Assembly: GCA_015680685.1 (NCBI GenBank)
Contig: MNCI01033523.1
Coordinates: forward strand, 200,136-264,135
Length of the DNA stretch: 64,000 nucleotides
Direction: 5' to 3'
Origin: Gnetum montanum
Taxonomy: Eukaryota; Streptophyta; Gnetopsida; Gnetales; Gnetaceae
In this document: positions 9,750 to 21,845 of the stretch, one piece after another
Numbering within the stretch: the first letter of the stretch is position 1
Layout: each line of letters starts with the position of its first letter
Made by a program: the position numbers and the translations under genes
The notes under the pieces: generated by a model
What the model was told of the DNA's origin: nothing
Databases searched by the model: none
What the model saw: only the letters and a program-made list of their open reading frames with translations

Positions 9750-10996
9750 ATGGCCGAAGATAGAGCAATGAGAGATGCAGCTTTTGTCCTCAAAAGAATG
9801 AACGGTTTCCGCTGCGGAGTATATCCTCATAAAAAAACCAAAGCGTTTGAAGTAAAAGTGAGGTATGTCGGATTCCAATTCCAAGTGCAAATTCTGATAT
9901 TATGTTGTCTCTGCTGGTGCTATTATACTTGTGTGATTGCAGGGATAACAGGAGTTCGACAAGAGATGTTGTGTGGTTTGGTAATTATTTGTAACTCGAT
10001 TTAGCTTTGGAGCTTTCCGTCCTGCTTTTTTTCCCCTGAAAATAAATTTGTGGCAGGATACTACCTGTGTGAAGAAGCCGCTGCGAGGATCGCAGACAAT
10101 GCAACTATTGTAATGAGCGACTGGACGGGTGAAAAGCCAGATCCTTCCACTATGAGGCTCAACTATCGCTTACCTGATTATGATCTTAGTTACATCACTC
10201 AGGTAATCACTGGGTTAATTGCATCTTAGTTACATCGCTCAGGTAATCACCCCTGGGTTGATTTCATAAATGGAAATGCAATGATATCAGTCCTCGTTCC
10301 TTTTTTTGGGTTAAATCTTTACGGCAGACTCGCTTTGCATTTCTACTGTACGGTGCCTGAAGGCTGATAACCATCACTGAAGTGAAAAGCTATTTTGATG
10401 TCATCTTTGTTCACCGGGAGCAAGCTCGATAGGCATCGGCTTCTCTGGAGTCTGGAAAATATTAATCTACCCCTTGAAATTCCTTGCAGAAAAGAGAGAC
10501 GTTAGGAGTGGAATTTTAAAGCGCATAATTCAATTCTTCCTTCCACATACACCCAGAAAAAACGCTGTTTCTTCGTATGTAATCAGTAAAAAGACTGTTT
10601 CTGACTTTGACAGGGTTTTGTGTTCCAGCTTAAGGCTATGCCAAAAGATAAAATGATTTGCAAACTAAGAAGCCAGGCCGAGGAAGATTCCAGAGGATGT
10701 GCACAGGTGAGATATAGATTCCATGGTCTTGCACATATAATTATAAGTATATCCAAAGTTGCTTTATCTATTATGTGCCTTGTGGTTCCAGGGTTTAGTT
10801 CCCCATGCTAGGGATGATCTTGAGCATGCCATAAGACGCAGACAGTCAGAGATGCCCAAGTAACAAAGATTTTCATAACATTCTGCATCTTTTTTATTCT
10901 GTTTTGTGACTTTGTCCGGCCTCCCTTTGTTGCAGAAAGCCGCCGCCTGTCTCAATGGTGGTCTCAAAGCGTTTTTTGTTTCTGTTGATATTATGA
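9750..10996 (+). CDS. Small spliced gene, diverged AP2/ERF-like DNA-binding protein
   Basis: Exons inferred from GT-AG borders and frame: 9750-9862, 9943-9980, 10057-10202, 10614-10706, then 10792-10859 joined to 10936-10996. The product would be about 172 residues. If exon 5 is not spliced it ends at the TAA at 10861-10863, giving 153 residues. Residues about 18-70 resemble an AP2/ERF domain: FRCGVYP (family YRGVR), then WFGYYLCEEAAARIADNA (family WLGTFDTAEEAARAYDRAA), then LNYRLPDYD, like the LNFPLSDY after AP2-type domains. The C-terminal part is basic (AIRRRQSEMPK) and may serve nuclear localisation. The proposed role is a nuclear transcription factor with unknown targets. Several canonical AP2 residues are changed, so DNA binding is uncertain. 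Codon phases join cleanly across all introns, which supports a real gene. It is isolated among repeats, with a TATA box 48 bp upstream. Confidence 0.6.
10183..10258 (+). repeat. 40-bp duplication of the exon 3 splice donor
   Basis: ATCTTAGTTACATC(A/G)CTCAG|GTAATCAC occurs twice, with donors after 10202 and after 10242. The second donor would add 40 bases and bring in an in-frame TAG, so only the first keeps the frame. Confidence 0.85.
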
Positions 10997-11188
10997 TCAT
11001 AGAATATTGTAACTTTGATATTATGATGATCATTTAATTTGTACACAACATATGGACGGCACATGGTTGGGCACGCAAATTGTAAGTCCAAAATAATTAC
11101 GGTGACTATGTTGAGACCCGTACGGCTGGGCTGGAAATTGAAGGCCATTTGCCCATCAAACGCAATTTTATTTTATCCGTCGTATGCA

Positions 11189-12700
11189 GGCCGGTCTCTC
11201 CGTTGCTCACTTGTTTCTAGAACACCTTTTCTGTTTTTTTTCAAGATAATTTGGGTTTCTGTTCTTTTTCTTCTTTTCCCTCTTGGGCAAGACAATTCAA
11301 GATGTAAAAGTACTACTCTATAATTGGGTTGCTGTTCTTCTCTGGGCATGTAAATTCAAGCCGTAAAAGTACTATATTTCGGCCACACCCATACCACACG
11401 TTACGGTAAATGTGGCCATTAAACCAATACCACACATTAAAGTATATATGATCCACCAAAGAAAAGAATACGTGACCTGTTTGGGGCCAAGTAATCAACC
11501 TATGCACGGATTTCAACGTAACATGATAAGATTCTAGATGCTTGAGCTTGCCTTCAATCGGGTTTGTTTGTCCGTTAATCGGTTCCTCCAGGCATGCAGG
11601 CATGTACGTTGTCCATTGATCTGTTCCTCGGGCATGCAGGCATGTACGTTGAAATAAGTGATAGAAAAGCAATCGCCATATACATGCAAGGCCATGATCA
11701 AAACATTCCCTTCCATAGCAGCATGGCTTGCATAAAAACCAATGAATCTTTAAAGTAAAATCATACCTGAAAATATGGGTTATACCTAAAGTAAAACTCT
11801 CAATCTTTCAACGTTTAAATAGTGGGAAAATATGTCCGGTTCAAGGATCACAGGAAATCTGCAAGTCAGCCAACTATACTTAAAAGTCATAAAAATAATA
11901 ACTAAATCTATTGATTTTTTTCTGAAAATAAGGTTTATTATAAAAGTTGTACCAACTCCGGGTTAGCAAAATTTGACCCCACAAGTAATTGTTAAATTAT
12001 AGCCGACTTACAAAACTGTCATTATAATAGGTCTGCAGTCATATGTCAAAACTTAAAAACCACAAATAATGGTGCCAATCTCTACACTGCTTCAGAGACA
12101 AACTTCTATTTTTCAATATGTTCATCTCCAACCTTGTTTCCTTTTAACAATTGCAAACTCCTCACATTCGCTGGGATTCTAGTTACTGTGACTTAGATAT
12201 TTCTTCTTCCCTCATGATGTTTTGAAGTGTTGTTTTATATTTCTAGAGAATTCACATTCACTAGGATTCAAATTACTGTAACTTACATATTTCCTCTTCC
12301 CTCATGAATTTTTAAAGTGTAACTTAAATATTTCTTCTTCCCTCATGATATTTTGAAGTGTTGTTTTATATTTCTAGAGAATCCACATTCACTAGGATTC
12401 AAATTACTGAACCTTACTTATTTCCTCTTCCCTCATGAATTTTTAAAGTGTAGTTTTATATTTTCAGAGAATTTCTTCTAATCAACTACCAATCAATCTG
12501 CTTATGTTGCAAGAAATTTAATTTTCCTTGGAGAAGCCTCTCCTATATGATATTGTTTGTTTGTTGCTAATAGCTGCCTCATCCGACTTAAAAAGTTAAA
12601 GAGGAACACAGAACTTCAGCACTGTTTCAGTTCAAGAAAATAAGAAGGAAAGGAGTAGCCACCAGTGTCCTTACCTCAAAATGTTTCTGGATACCATGAC
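11189..12700. repeat. Tandem segment, copy A (non-coding)
   Basis: It begins GGCCGGTCTCTCCGTTGCTC and ends near CCTCAAAATGTTTCTGGATA. It is matched in the same orientation by copy B at 12989-14545, offset 1800 bp at the start and about 1845 bp at the end. No domain was found in either strand. Minus-strand open frames at 11313-11672 and 11534-11716 overlap in different frames and are not conserved as coding in copy B. Confidence 0.85.
12166..12475. repeat. 131-bp higher-order tandem repeat within copy A
   Basis: The core TTC(T/C)TCTTCCCTCATGA occurs at 12201, 12291, 12332 and 12422, spacing 90, 41, 90. A 131-bp dimer is therefore present twice. Copy B has only two cores 90 bp apart (about 13980 and 14070). 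Confidence 0.85.
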
Positions 12701-12988
12701 TGTTATTCTCAGTGGCTTGCATCAATATAATATTAAATTTAAAAGAAACTGCAGAAAATAAAAAGAGACATAGAGTTACCCTGGGAAAGTCTTCAAGGTA
12801 AAAAACCCCAGCAGAAAAATTGGCTCTTGAACCTTTAGCACAGCTTCATACGATTGAAGCTCGAGGAGAATTTACAAAGAAAGAAAGATGACTCTCAAGC
12901 TCACCATCATAAATCTTTGTAAAATATCGGATTTCCAATTAAGATGGGAAAAAAGGTATGATTGGATATCTACTATATTTTTCTCTAT

Positions 12989-14545
12989 GGCCGGTCTCTC
13001 TGTTGCTCGCTTGTTTCTAGACCTCCTTTTCTGTTTTTTTGCCAAGATAATTGAAGGTTGCTGTTCTTTTTCTTTTTTACGTAGGCAAGACAATTCAAGA
13101 CATAAAGTACTACACCCATACCAAACATTACGGTCGATGTGGTCTACTAAACTCAATACCACACATTAAGATAATCCCCTGAAGAAAAAAATCTCACCAC
13201 GACGTGACGTGACCTGCTCTTTTAGCGGGGGACAAGTAACCAACCTATGCACGGATTCCAATGTAAAGAATTTTAGGTTAGCACGATAAGCATCTGGATC
13301 CTTGGCTCGCTTTCAATCGGGCATGTTTGTCGCTTGGTCTGTTCCTCCAGCATGTACGTACGTTGAAATAAGTGATAGAAAAGCAGCGCATATCACTCAC
13401 CCCATCGTCGCCATATACATTGCAAGGCCATGATGAAAACATTCCCTTCCATAGCAATATGGCTTGCATAAAAAGGAATGGATCCGTAAAGAAAAATCAT
13501 AGCCAGCTGACTACAGGGCTCCTACCATTTATATATAACTACTGGTAGTGCATGTAAAATTTTCAATTATTCAATGTTTAAATAGTGGGAAAATATGTCA
13601 GGTTCAAGAATCACAGTAAATCTACAAGTCGGGCCTAGCTACATTTAGAAGTCATAAAAATAATACCCAAATCTATTGTTGTCTTTTTGAAAATAAGGTT
13701 TATTATAAAAGTTCTGCCAACTCCAGGTCAGCAAAATTTTTGACCCAGCAAGTAATTGTTAAATCAGTGATTTATTCCCGACTTAGAAATCTATGTCATT
13801 ATAATAAGTTTGCAGCCTTATGTTAAAACTTAAAAACCAGAAATAACTGTACGCTAATCTTCACACTGCTTCGGAGACAAACTTTTATTTTTCAATATGT
13901 TCATCTCCCACCTTGTTTTCCTTTAACAATTGCAAACTCCTCATATTCCCTAGGATTCTAGTTACTGCAACTTAAATATTTCTTCTTCCCTCATGATGTT
14001 TTAAAGTGTAGTTTTATATTTTCAGAGAATTCACATTCACTAGGATTCTAATTACTGTAACTTAAATATTTCTTCTTCCCTCAGGATTATCTAAAGTGTA
14101 GTTTTATATTTCTAGAGAATTTCTTCTGATCAACTAACTACCAGCTACCAATACCAATCCAGCAAGTATGGCTGTGTAATTTGCATGTCTTTTCTTACAT
14201 TGCAACAAATTTAATTTTCCTTGGAGAAGGCTCTCTCCTATATGTAATTTTTAATTGTCATTTTTATTACAGGCTCAATGCCCTTGCAGCAACATGAGCA
14301 GCCGTGCCTACATCAATCTCCTGTATCACTCTGTGAGGTGTCTAATTCACGGAGTATTTCATCTTTTTGCTGCCGTTACGTTGTCCTTCTTGATAATTTT
14401 TGTTTGTTGCTAATAGCCGCCTCGTTCGACTTAAAAAGTCAAAAGGAGGACAACTGAACTTCAGCACTGTTTCAGGTCAAGAAAATAAGAAGAAAAGATG
14501 GAGCCACCCGTGTCCTCACCTCAAAATGTTTCCGGACGCCACATT
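12989..14545. repeat. Tandem segment, copy B (non-coding)
   Basis: This is the second copy of the 11189-12700 segment. It includes the shared blocks CAAGACAATTCAAGA, GTTGAAATAAGTGATAGAAA, ACATTCCCTTCCATAGCA and CTTCAGCACTGTTTCAG. It carries about 130 bp absent from copy A (14270-14400) and an ACGTGACGTG (G-box-like) motif near 13203. No coding sequence was recognised. Confidence 0.85.
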
Positions 14546-15500
14546 ATGGCTTAAAATTCAAGCAATGAAGAAGTCAGTGGAAAGTGGAAACCCTGTAATT
14601 CTTACAGTCTTGAACTTTTGTTTGTTTGCAAAGGCAGGAATTAGGAAAAGGCGGAGAAACCACGGTTGTTTTGAGGTTTCATTTCGATTTCGGTGATAGC
14701 GAAATTTATTGTTATTAAAACGCAGCTTTGCCTCGTTTGAACATTGTCCCATGTGTATGTGTTGTTGACTATGTGTGCATGGTTTGAGCCACGTAAATAA
14801 GGAAAGCACAAAGATTACCATCGCATGTGATACATGATGCTCATGCATACCATCCTTTTATCCATCCCTTCTTTCCGAAAAAAATATCCGAAGGCACACT
14901 TAACCTTCGTTTACAATACCCGTGGAAAAACAAAATGCAACAAGATTCCTTTTAGTGGATAGTTAAATTGCTTTTACTCTTGTGCGTGCTTTGTGGGGAA
15001 GATTGCTATGAAATTAAAATTTTGTTCAACAATAAAAAAAATTTAGGAAAATAAAACCCTATTAATTTGAGGATTTAGTTGCAAAACATGTTATATTCTA
15101 CATTTGCAAAGGATCGAAGTTGGTTACAAATGGATTCTATTAGAAAAAAAAATCAGTGTATGAGGTTTTGGCTCTACTTACAAGATGAACACAACATAAG
15201 TAATTACATTAGATACTAAAAAATATAGATGTCTTATGTATACCATCTTTTGTAATTTAGCCAAGGGACCATAATAGAGCCCAGGCAAACTTGTTTACTC
15301 TTTTTTTATACAGCTTTACTTAACCTTGAATAACTAGCATTTACTTTTAATGGAAATTATTATTTTTACTTCTTATAAAATAAACACACTCTCTAAATGC
15401 TTGGGTCACACATTGAATTTACAAAATTGTTATTGGATAATTTCTTTGCAAATACAAAATTTCTAACCACCTACCTCACAAAAGCTTAGAGAAACTCTTC
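14546..15500. other. Unassigned non-coding stretch
   Basis: Small overlapping open frames at 14400-14696 (+) and 14558-14848 (-) lie in opposite strands without motifs. From about 15000 the composition becomes A+T-rich. Nothing further was recognised before the LINE relic. Confidence 0.4.
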
Positions 15501-16440
15501 ATGGGAGCCCCTAATAGTCTCACCTTCAACATGTATAGAGCTCACATTTCAAAATTTGGTCGTGGTTGTGACTTTGAATACAAGGATTCTCTTAGTTGTA
15601 TCAAAATGAAGATAGTTCAATTCATAAGGGCATTTTCTCGGTAAAAAGTTCTTAAAAATAAATAAGAATGTGTGAAGATTTCTATTGAAATATGTGCTAC
15701 AAGAAATACAAGAGTAGGACAAAGACACAAACCTTTTGGTGGCATTGCAGTGCTAGTGAGGAACTCTCTTTAAAATTGTGTGTTTTTAGAAAAAATTAAT
15801 AATTATAAACAATATGTTTAGCTAAAATCTTATGTCAACATACTTGTACTTTCCTTGCCATATGCTATTTTTCTCCTAAAGATGCTACATTGTATGATTC
15901 TATAGAGCTGTCTCATTATCATCCTTCTCATTTGTTAGGGAGAGATAATGTAGAATTTGTAGCAAAAGGCTCAATTTTTATTTTTATAGTTTTTAATACA
16001 AGGATAATTCACAACAAATAGAAATTATTTAGTAGAAATACAATATTGATAATTTAGACATTGTTAAAGATCATAACTGGACACGACATTCTACAGATGA
16101 CATTATTAATAAGATGGGTCAACAATTACTAGCATGGAAAAAAATTTTAATCTTCTAATTTGCAATAGTCTTGTAGCGGCTAAGAAAGTTGTGCATTCAA
16201 AACAACAGGGTGCTTAGAAGACTTGGTTCGATGAGGATTGCATACATGCTAGGAAAAATATTAAGAATACAAATAAGAGTCACAACAAAATAAGTTTAGT
16301 TAAGACATATAAATGTTTGATTAGAACCAAGTGAAGGAAATTTATTAGGAAATGATAGGAATATTTTGCTTACACCATTAAAAATGAACCAAGATAGTCT
16401 TAGGAATGTTTTTATCATAAAGTTTCTTTATCATTTAATT
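15500..16440 (+). pseudogene. LINE (non-LTR retrotransposon) relic, endonuclease to pre-RT region
   Basis: Translated pieces match the endonuclease part of plant LINE ORF2: KPFGGIAVLVRNSL (about 15728-15770) and a YFPC-like strand near 15850. KTWFDEDCIHARKNIKNTNK (about 16217-16275) then resembles the linker before the reverse transcriptase (WFDEECKxARK pattern). Stops and frame changes are frequent, and the RT itself is absent because the sequence ends at the Athila-like LTR starting at 16455. The likely history is an old LINE truncated by or recombined with that element. Confidence 0.65.
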
Positions 16441-16454
16441 TTTCTTTTGAATAT

Positions 16455-17449
16455 TAATGAGCAACAAGTATCCCCTATGCCCAACCATACGAATCACAAG
16501 TGTTCATGTACAATCTAGTCAAATTCTATGGATAGAATTAGTGTGACATCTAGATTATTAAGCATTGATTATAGGTTGATATCTTTCCACTTGGCCTAGT
16601 TGGTAGCTTTATCATGTATGGTTTAGTCCAAAGTGAGGCATACAATTATGATATTACATAGCCCATAAACTAACTACATAATTACATAGAAATTAATTAA
16701 TTAGTCTAATTAATAATAAAATGAAATACTAAACTATTATAAGGATGATGAATGTTTGTTCTTAGCTTACCATACATGTCTTGAACTCATGTACCCACTA
16801 CAAGGATTACCATGTGTTATGCTACTAGGCAAACCAAGCAATAATAGTCTCGAGATTACTAAGTGAATATGTGTTTACATTCAAAATTAGTTACACTCAT
16901 TTCTCCAAGTGATTAACATGCATGGAAACATAAATATTAACTAACTACTTAGAAAATAAATTGCATTGAAGGTAAATTTATTCTAAGTTAAAGTGTTGCA
17001 ATGAATAGTAATCAATCATGATCTCATTGTTATTCATGGAATGTGTCGACGCATAATGCCACTCAAATAAGATGTTGCACAATTGAATCAAATCCACAAT
17101 CACTCACTAACTACTTACTAACACTACAGAATAAAATTGCAAGATTTTAGCTACACTATTGACCAAATGGGGTCAAAGGCATGGCAGTTACTCACATATT
17201 TATAGGCAAATATAGGCATTACATTGACGATGATGCATTAATTCATTTGGCTACATCGACGAGGATAAGTTGACAATGATGCGTCAACAAGGATGCATCG
17301 ATGAGCTTGTGTCAATGCATCTAATATTCTTTGTTGGTTAATGCATCTACGTTGTCTCATCAACACATATGTGTCAAGGAGAATGTGTCAACAAGGTTGT
17401 GTTGATGGGGATGCACTAATGAATTTACTTGACATATCAAGTTTCATCA
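16455..17449 (-). repeat. Athila-like LTR, third subfamily
   Basis: It starts TAATGAGCAACAAG (TGATGAGTGGCGAGG in the relatives) and ends TTTCATCA. R-U5 blocks such as AACCATACGAATCACAAG and GGATTACCA are conserved. A TATA box (minus, CCTATAAATATG) lies at 17195-17206. Upstream of it (17220-17440) is a different repeat array built on GATGCATC and GTCAACAAGG. The flanking 5-mers AATAT and TATCT do not match. Confidence 0.7.
17220..17440. repeat. U3 repeat array (GATGCATC / GTCAACAAGG)
   Basis: Variants of GATGCGTCAACAAGGATGCA and TGTGTCAACAAGGTTG recur, many of them near-palindromic around TGCATC/GATGCA. They lie upstream of the LTR TATA box, in the position of promoter or enhancer sequences. 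Confidence 0.6.
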
Positions 17450-20300
17450 TATCTCTATGACTAACTAAAAACTCATTCTTGAGTTATATATAAATGGAGA
17501 AAGTTTCATTACAAAAATTGCAAGGTGAACAAGACTAGATTGGCTACCATTAGAAAATTGGAGTGCTGCATTACAAAATTTTATTTGAGTGGATGTGTTA
17601 CAAAATGACAAAAAGATTAGAAAGACGTTAAAGTTTACAAAATTATAGAGGTCCTCAAAAATCCACTAAAGATGAATCTTCTTATTGTTGCTAGTGGTGG
17701 TAGACATTCCAACCATAATTGTTATGTTGATGTGTCTCTTTTATGTAGAACATTTTTCAAGGATGGGCTGAAATTTCTCCCCATCGTCCCATGGGTCTAG
17801 CAATCATGTGATGTTTGAGCTTTAATCATTGTATATGCTACTATGTGTCCATGGGCATATCCTCCTCTTGGTCTCTTTTCCTTGCCTTACAAGAGGCCTT
17901 CAACCTTAGACATTTATTTTAGCATCACTTGCAATCACCAAAGGACCAACATTAGATTGTGTAATTTTTCATTAATAATTAATGCTTTTTGAATTCCTAG
18001 TTAGGTCAAAGTTCGAAAACATTTTTAGCATTTAGACTCAAGACAATTTCATAATAATGTTCCCCAAGGCTATGAGGTAACTATAATCATCAAGTTGTTT
18101 ATGTTATTTTCATTATTATTCTTATTATCAGTTATCATAATGTTAAAAAATAGCCTATTACAAAATTTTCAAAAATTTTGTTCTTAGCCCCGATGATAAA
18201 TGAGCTTAACTTTGGAAGCTCAAAAGTTTTCGAACAACTAAAACCAAAGGTTTGGCTCACAAGATGGCCAAGAAATATTGAATTTGAAGGAAATTTCAAT
18301 ATAAAAGCATTAAACATAATTCAAAATTGATGAGAAGTAGTTACAAAATCTTGCATAAATTTAGATAAGCTATTCATGATGTTCTTAAAAATGTGAGGTT
18401 GGGTTCAAATCCATGATCAACAAAAATCATGCAAGTGGATCCTCCCCAAAGTCACACAACTACCTTGGTTAAGAACATGTGCTATACTATACAAAATAAT
18501 TAGGCTCATAATTTCATGCAATAGTGAGGTGAAAAATGGGATGAGAAGGAAATGCAGAGATTAGGACGTGAGTTACCTGACCATGTAAGAAATAGGTTCT
18601 TGTGTTAATTGTGATTAAGATGACCATCATACTTGTTCATCTAACTTTCATACCAAGTCCATACCATTAGTAGTTGCATTGCATTGATGTACCCCTTCTT
18701 GCCTACCATCATGATTCCATAACAACCACAATGAATGATCATCACTCCAAAACAAGAAGAAAATAGAAGAAGAAATGAAAGAAGGGCCTTAGTTAGAGGG
18801 GTGACTTTGGGTATGGGTAACATGTATTTCCAATCTCATAACTAGTGCTTGTAACCCATTATTATATCTAAGGGATGTGCTTTGAATTCCCATTGATTTT
18901 TTTATTTTTTCTTTTCTCTCTCTCTTTCTTGTTGTTGCTTTTTTTTTTTCATAAGAACCACATCATGAAAAGACATGATTCTTGTTTATTGGTTGATGAT
19001 AGGAGTGATAGTAAGTTCCATTAGGAGTCATAGGCCTCAACTAGGAAGTCAAGAAGAGAACTTGAAAATTCCCTTAAGGTCATACTATTTTCCATTCCCA
19101 CTTGATCTTTCCCTCTTTCTTCAAGGCACAATTATTAATAGTTAATTTTAGTTTCATGTCAGAAGAACCATTTTGTTTTCATGATAAAGACCTTTTATTT
19201 AGAGAAACTAAAGGTATGAATGATGTGGTCTCACTACATTACACAATTATTTGTCCAATCATCTTGATAGCATAGGACAAATATCCAACACATTGCATTG
19301 AATTCTACATCATGACTGGCAATATCATAATTAACAAAAATATAATAAACATCCATAAAACATAAACGAAATAACTCAAGAGAATAGGAAATTATAAAGA
19401 AAAGAAAAAAAACTAGAAACAAAAAACATATTAAGAATTGAAATTTTTTTAAGAAGTAAGAAAATGATAAAAAATCATAAAACAAAAAGTGAATGCACTT
19501 ATTAGTTCTTAATTCAAGATGAGGCATCTCCTACATGACTAAATTCATGGGTAGGTATTTGGAAAATGAACTACACATATCCTTGGTTATACAAAATAAG
19601 TTTTCCATTTATCATCTTTAATGGTTTAAGTTTTCTCTTGTTAGCACATTTAACATTAATGATAATTAGGTTTTGATCATTTGGAGACATATATCCAATT
19701 GGACTACAAGGTATTATCTTATTACATGGTCTAGATATGTTTCCTTTTTTATTTCTATTTTGGTTCTTAAGTCTCCATTTTTAACAATATCTTCTGTTGT
19801 ATAGTCAGAGTGTAAGATGTCCTTTTCTAAGTTCTCTATTTGGTTCATTTTCTTAGGAGTAGAACTAATAAGTGTATTGGTTGTTTCCATGCATCTTTTG
19901 AATGATTTAGTATTTTGATTCTCGAGCCACTTGGTGTCTTTTGGTTTAGTGGCTATTGTGTAGGCTTGGTTTTACACACATAAATTTTCCTTAAGTTTAT
20001 TATGGATTGCTATAGGGATTATGTTATCACTTTAAACTTTTAGCCTACAATTGCACCTTTTATCATTATTAGTAGTGCATGGAAATTTTTTGTCTCTCCA
20101 CAGTGATAGGTTCATCTTTTATGTTTTGTGTTGGAGTGGTGATGGTTGTTAGCTATTGTGTAGGATCAGGAGACATTATTTTTGTGAGGAAGGGGTTTGC
20201 ACCAGACTATCCTTATACTAGTTCAAATGAGCTAGTAGGTCTACTAATTTTATTCACACTAGTGGAAACCATTCTAAAGAGTGGATTTTTTGAGGCTTTT
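17450..20300 (-). other. 3' non-coding and pol-remnant region of deleted Athila-like element
   Basis: Blocks GGGTATGGGTAACATGT, AGGGATGTGCTTTGAATTCC and a following long T/C-rich tract (18895-18950) match 49185-49270 of the 47-55-kb element. CATCTCCTACATGACTAA (about 19525) matches CATCTCCCCTACGACTAA (49987). No open frame with a domain was found. Minus-strand frames such as 18641-18823 and 19234-19527 have no recognisable product. Confidence 0.5.
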
Positions 20301-21780
20301 ACTAAGGGCTACTAGCACTATTATCCCTTTGTATGTTCATAGCACAAGTTGCATTTTTTTTGTTGAGGTTGGAATGTCAATCCTTCATGCATTATTGGTG
20401 GTAACATATATTGGAGGAAAGTATGAGAGTAATTAGGATGTGATGGATGATGAGAGGCATTTTATGGTGGTCTTATGGGAGATGTTGCATGTTGATAATA
20501 TTTAGGAGGGTAGTAGTAGTATGTTGAGGTATGGGAAGTAGAACCATTCTAAAAAATAGGTTATTGAACATAATATCCATAAGGGTTCAATTGGTAATAG
20601 GGATATTGCTAGTTTAATGATGGCATCCCCCACAACTGTGGGTTTTTCCATTGTCTTTGATAGTATTCTTGAGGTTGAGGATGAGTCCTACTTGGATAGT
20701 GTTGTTAGTCATAGGATAGTCTATAATTACCTTGTGGATAAGGTAATCTTTTGGGCATTTGATTTTCCACAATCTTTGGATTCAAAGCAAAAGCTCCAAA
20801 CTCTTATAGATGTAATATAACTAAGTAATAGCCCTTTGGATATTCATATTAACAAATTTCACATCTATCATCCTCCGTTATATCTAAGTTTGTAACCTCT
20901 TCTACTACAGCTATTTTTCCCTTTTGTCAATAAATGTCCTTACCTATTTTCTTGTTCGTTTTTCCCTTCTTGTCTTGATTACTATATCCTCCTTTCTTTA
21001 CCTTCTCCTCTATGATTTTCAAGTTGGTTGTTACTGTTTCTTCCATCAATTCCCACATCTTATCTTCCCTTACCTCAATCTCCATAATAGACTCTTCTCT
21101 TAGCAAGGTTTTGTGTGAACTCAACTCATCAATAATTGCCTCTTTTTCTTGATCATAAATATGGATCTTCATTGTCTAAAAATTAGGGTTCCAATTAAAT
21201 TCCTCTATACTTTCTATTTTGCATAGCTCTCCTTCTTCTTTTGCCACCTATTTAATTAGCCTTTGTATTTAATGAACTCTTAGTTTTGATATTCTTCCTT
21301 AGGCATAGATCTCAAGGGTCTTCCTTGTTTTGTTACAAAGCCCATCTATGATGTGACAAAGTTTCTCTTTTTAAGAAAATCCATGGCCTAGGCATTTATG
21401 TAGTAGATAATACTATCTACCCAAGGCTACATCTAGGGATTCATGGTTTTCTTGCTTCTACCCTTGGATTTGTTTCCTTCTATTAGACACTCATAAATAC
21501 ATTTGGTATTTTTCATTTAAGAGCTCAAGCACTATGAACCACTAGTGGATTAAATCTAGTTCAATGATCTATACCATCTTTCATCTTCTTCTAATAGTGT
21601 TCTAGGAAAGAGAGTAAGCTTTGCCACTTACTTTCAATGTTTTGTAAGCTACAGACATCATGAAAGGCTTGGAAATGATGTTTTGGATTGGAATTATGAT
21701 TTATCTTAAATTTAGGAATGTTATTCATATCCATCCATTTAATGCTTTAGTGTTTGAAGTTAAAACTAGTCATTTTATAG
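20300..21780 (-). pseudogene. gag relic of Athila-like element
   Basis: Nucleotide order parallels the gag of the 47-55-kb element: the CACAACTGTGGGTTTTTCC block (near 20630), ACCTTGTGGATAAGGTAATC (near 20730), the segment 20927-21172 (minus, acidic and lysine-rich, MEIEVREDKMWELMEETV, like the region 52712-53050), then the CCCTTGGATTTG block near 21465 that corresponds to WKQG in intact gag. Stops are many, so no protein can be made. Confidence 0.65.
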
Positions 21781-21845
21781 GTTTTCCAAGTAGGTTTTGG
21801 AGTTAAAACTGGTCATTTAATGCTTTATGATTTATCTCCTTTGGG

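Larger units (their letters stand above)
16455..21780 (-). mobile_element. Athila-like element, internally deleted, lacking its 5' LTR
   Basis: It holds a 3' LTR (16455-17449), a 3' non-coding region (17450 to about 19560) that aligns with 48142-50010, then a gag region (about 20300-21780) that aligns with about 52250-53700. Protease, RT and integrase are largely missing: the gap between the two aligned parts is about 0.75 kb here against about 2.2 kb in the 47230-55680 copy. No PBS or 5' LTR follows the gag, because at 21846 a plus-strand integrase fragment begins. Confidence 0.65.

Noticed and set aside
11313-11672. 119-residue minus-strand frame in copy A
   Set aside because: Copy B has stops and indels in the corresponding region, and no domain is recognised.
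14266-14335. Possible exon (acceptor TTATTACAG, donor GAG|GTGTC) encoding MPLQQHEQPCLHQSPVSLCE
   Set aside because: It lies in the copy B-specific insertion with no joinable partner exon. It could be chance.
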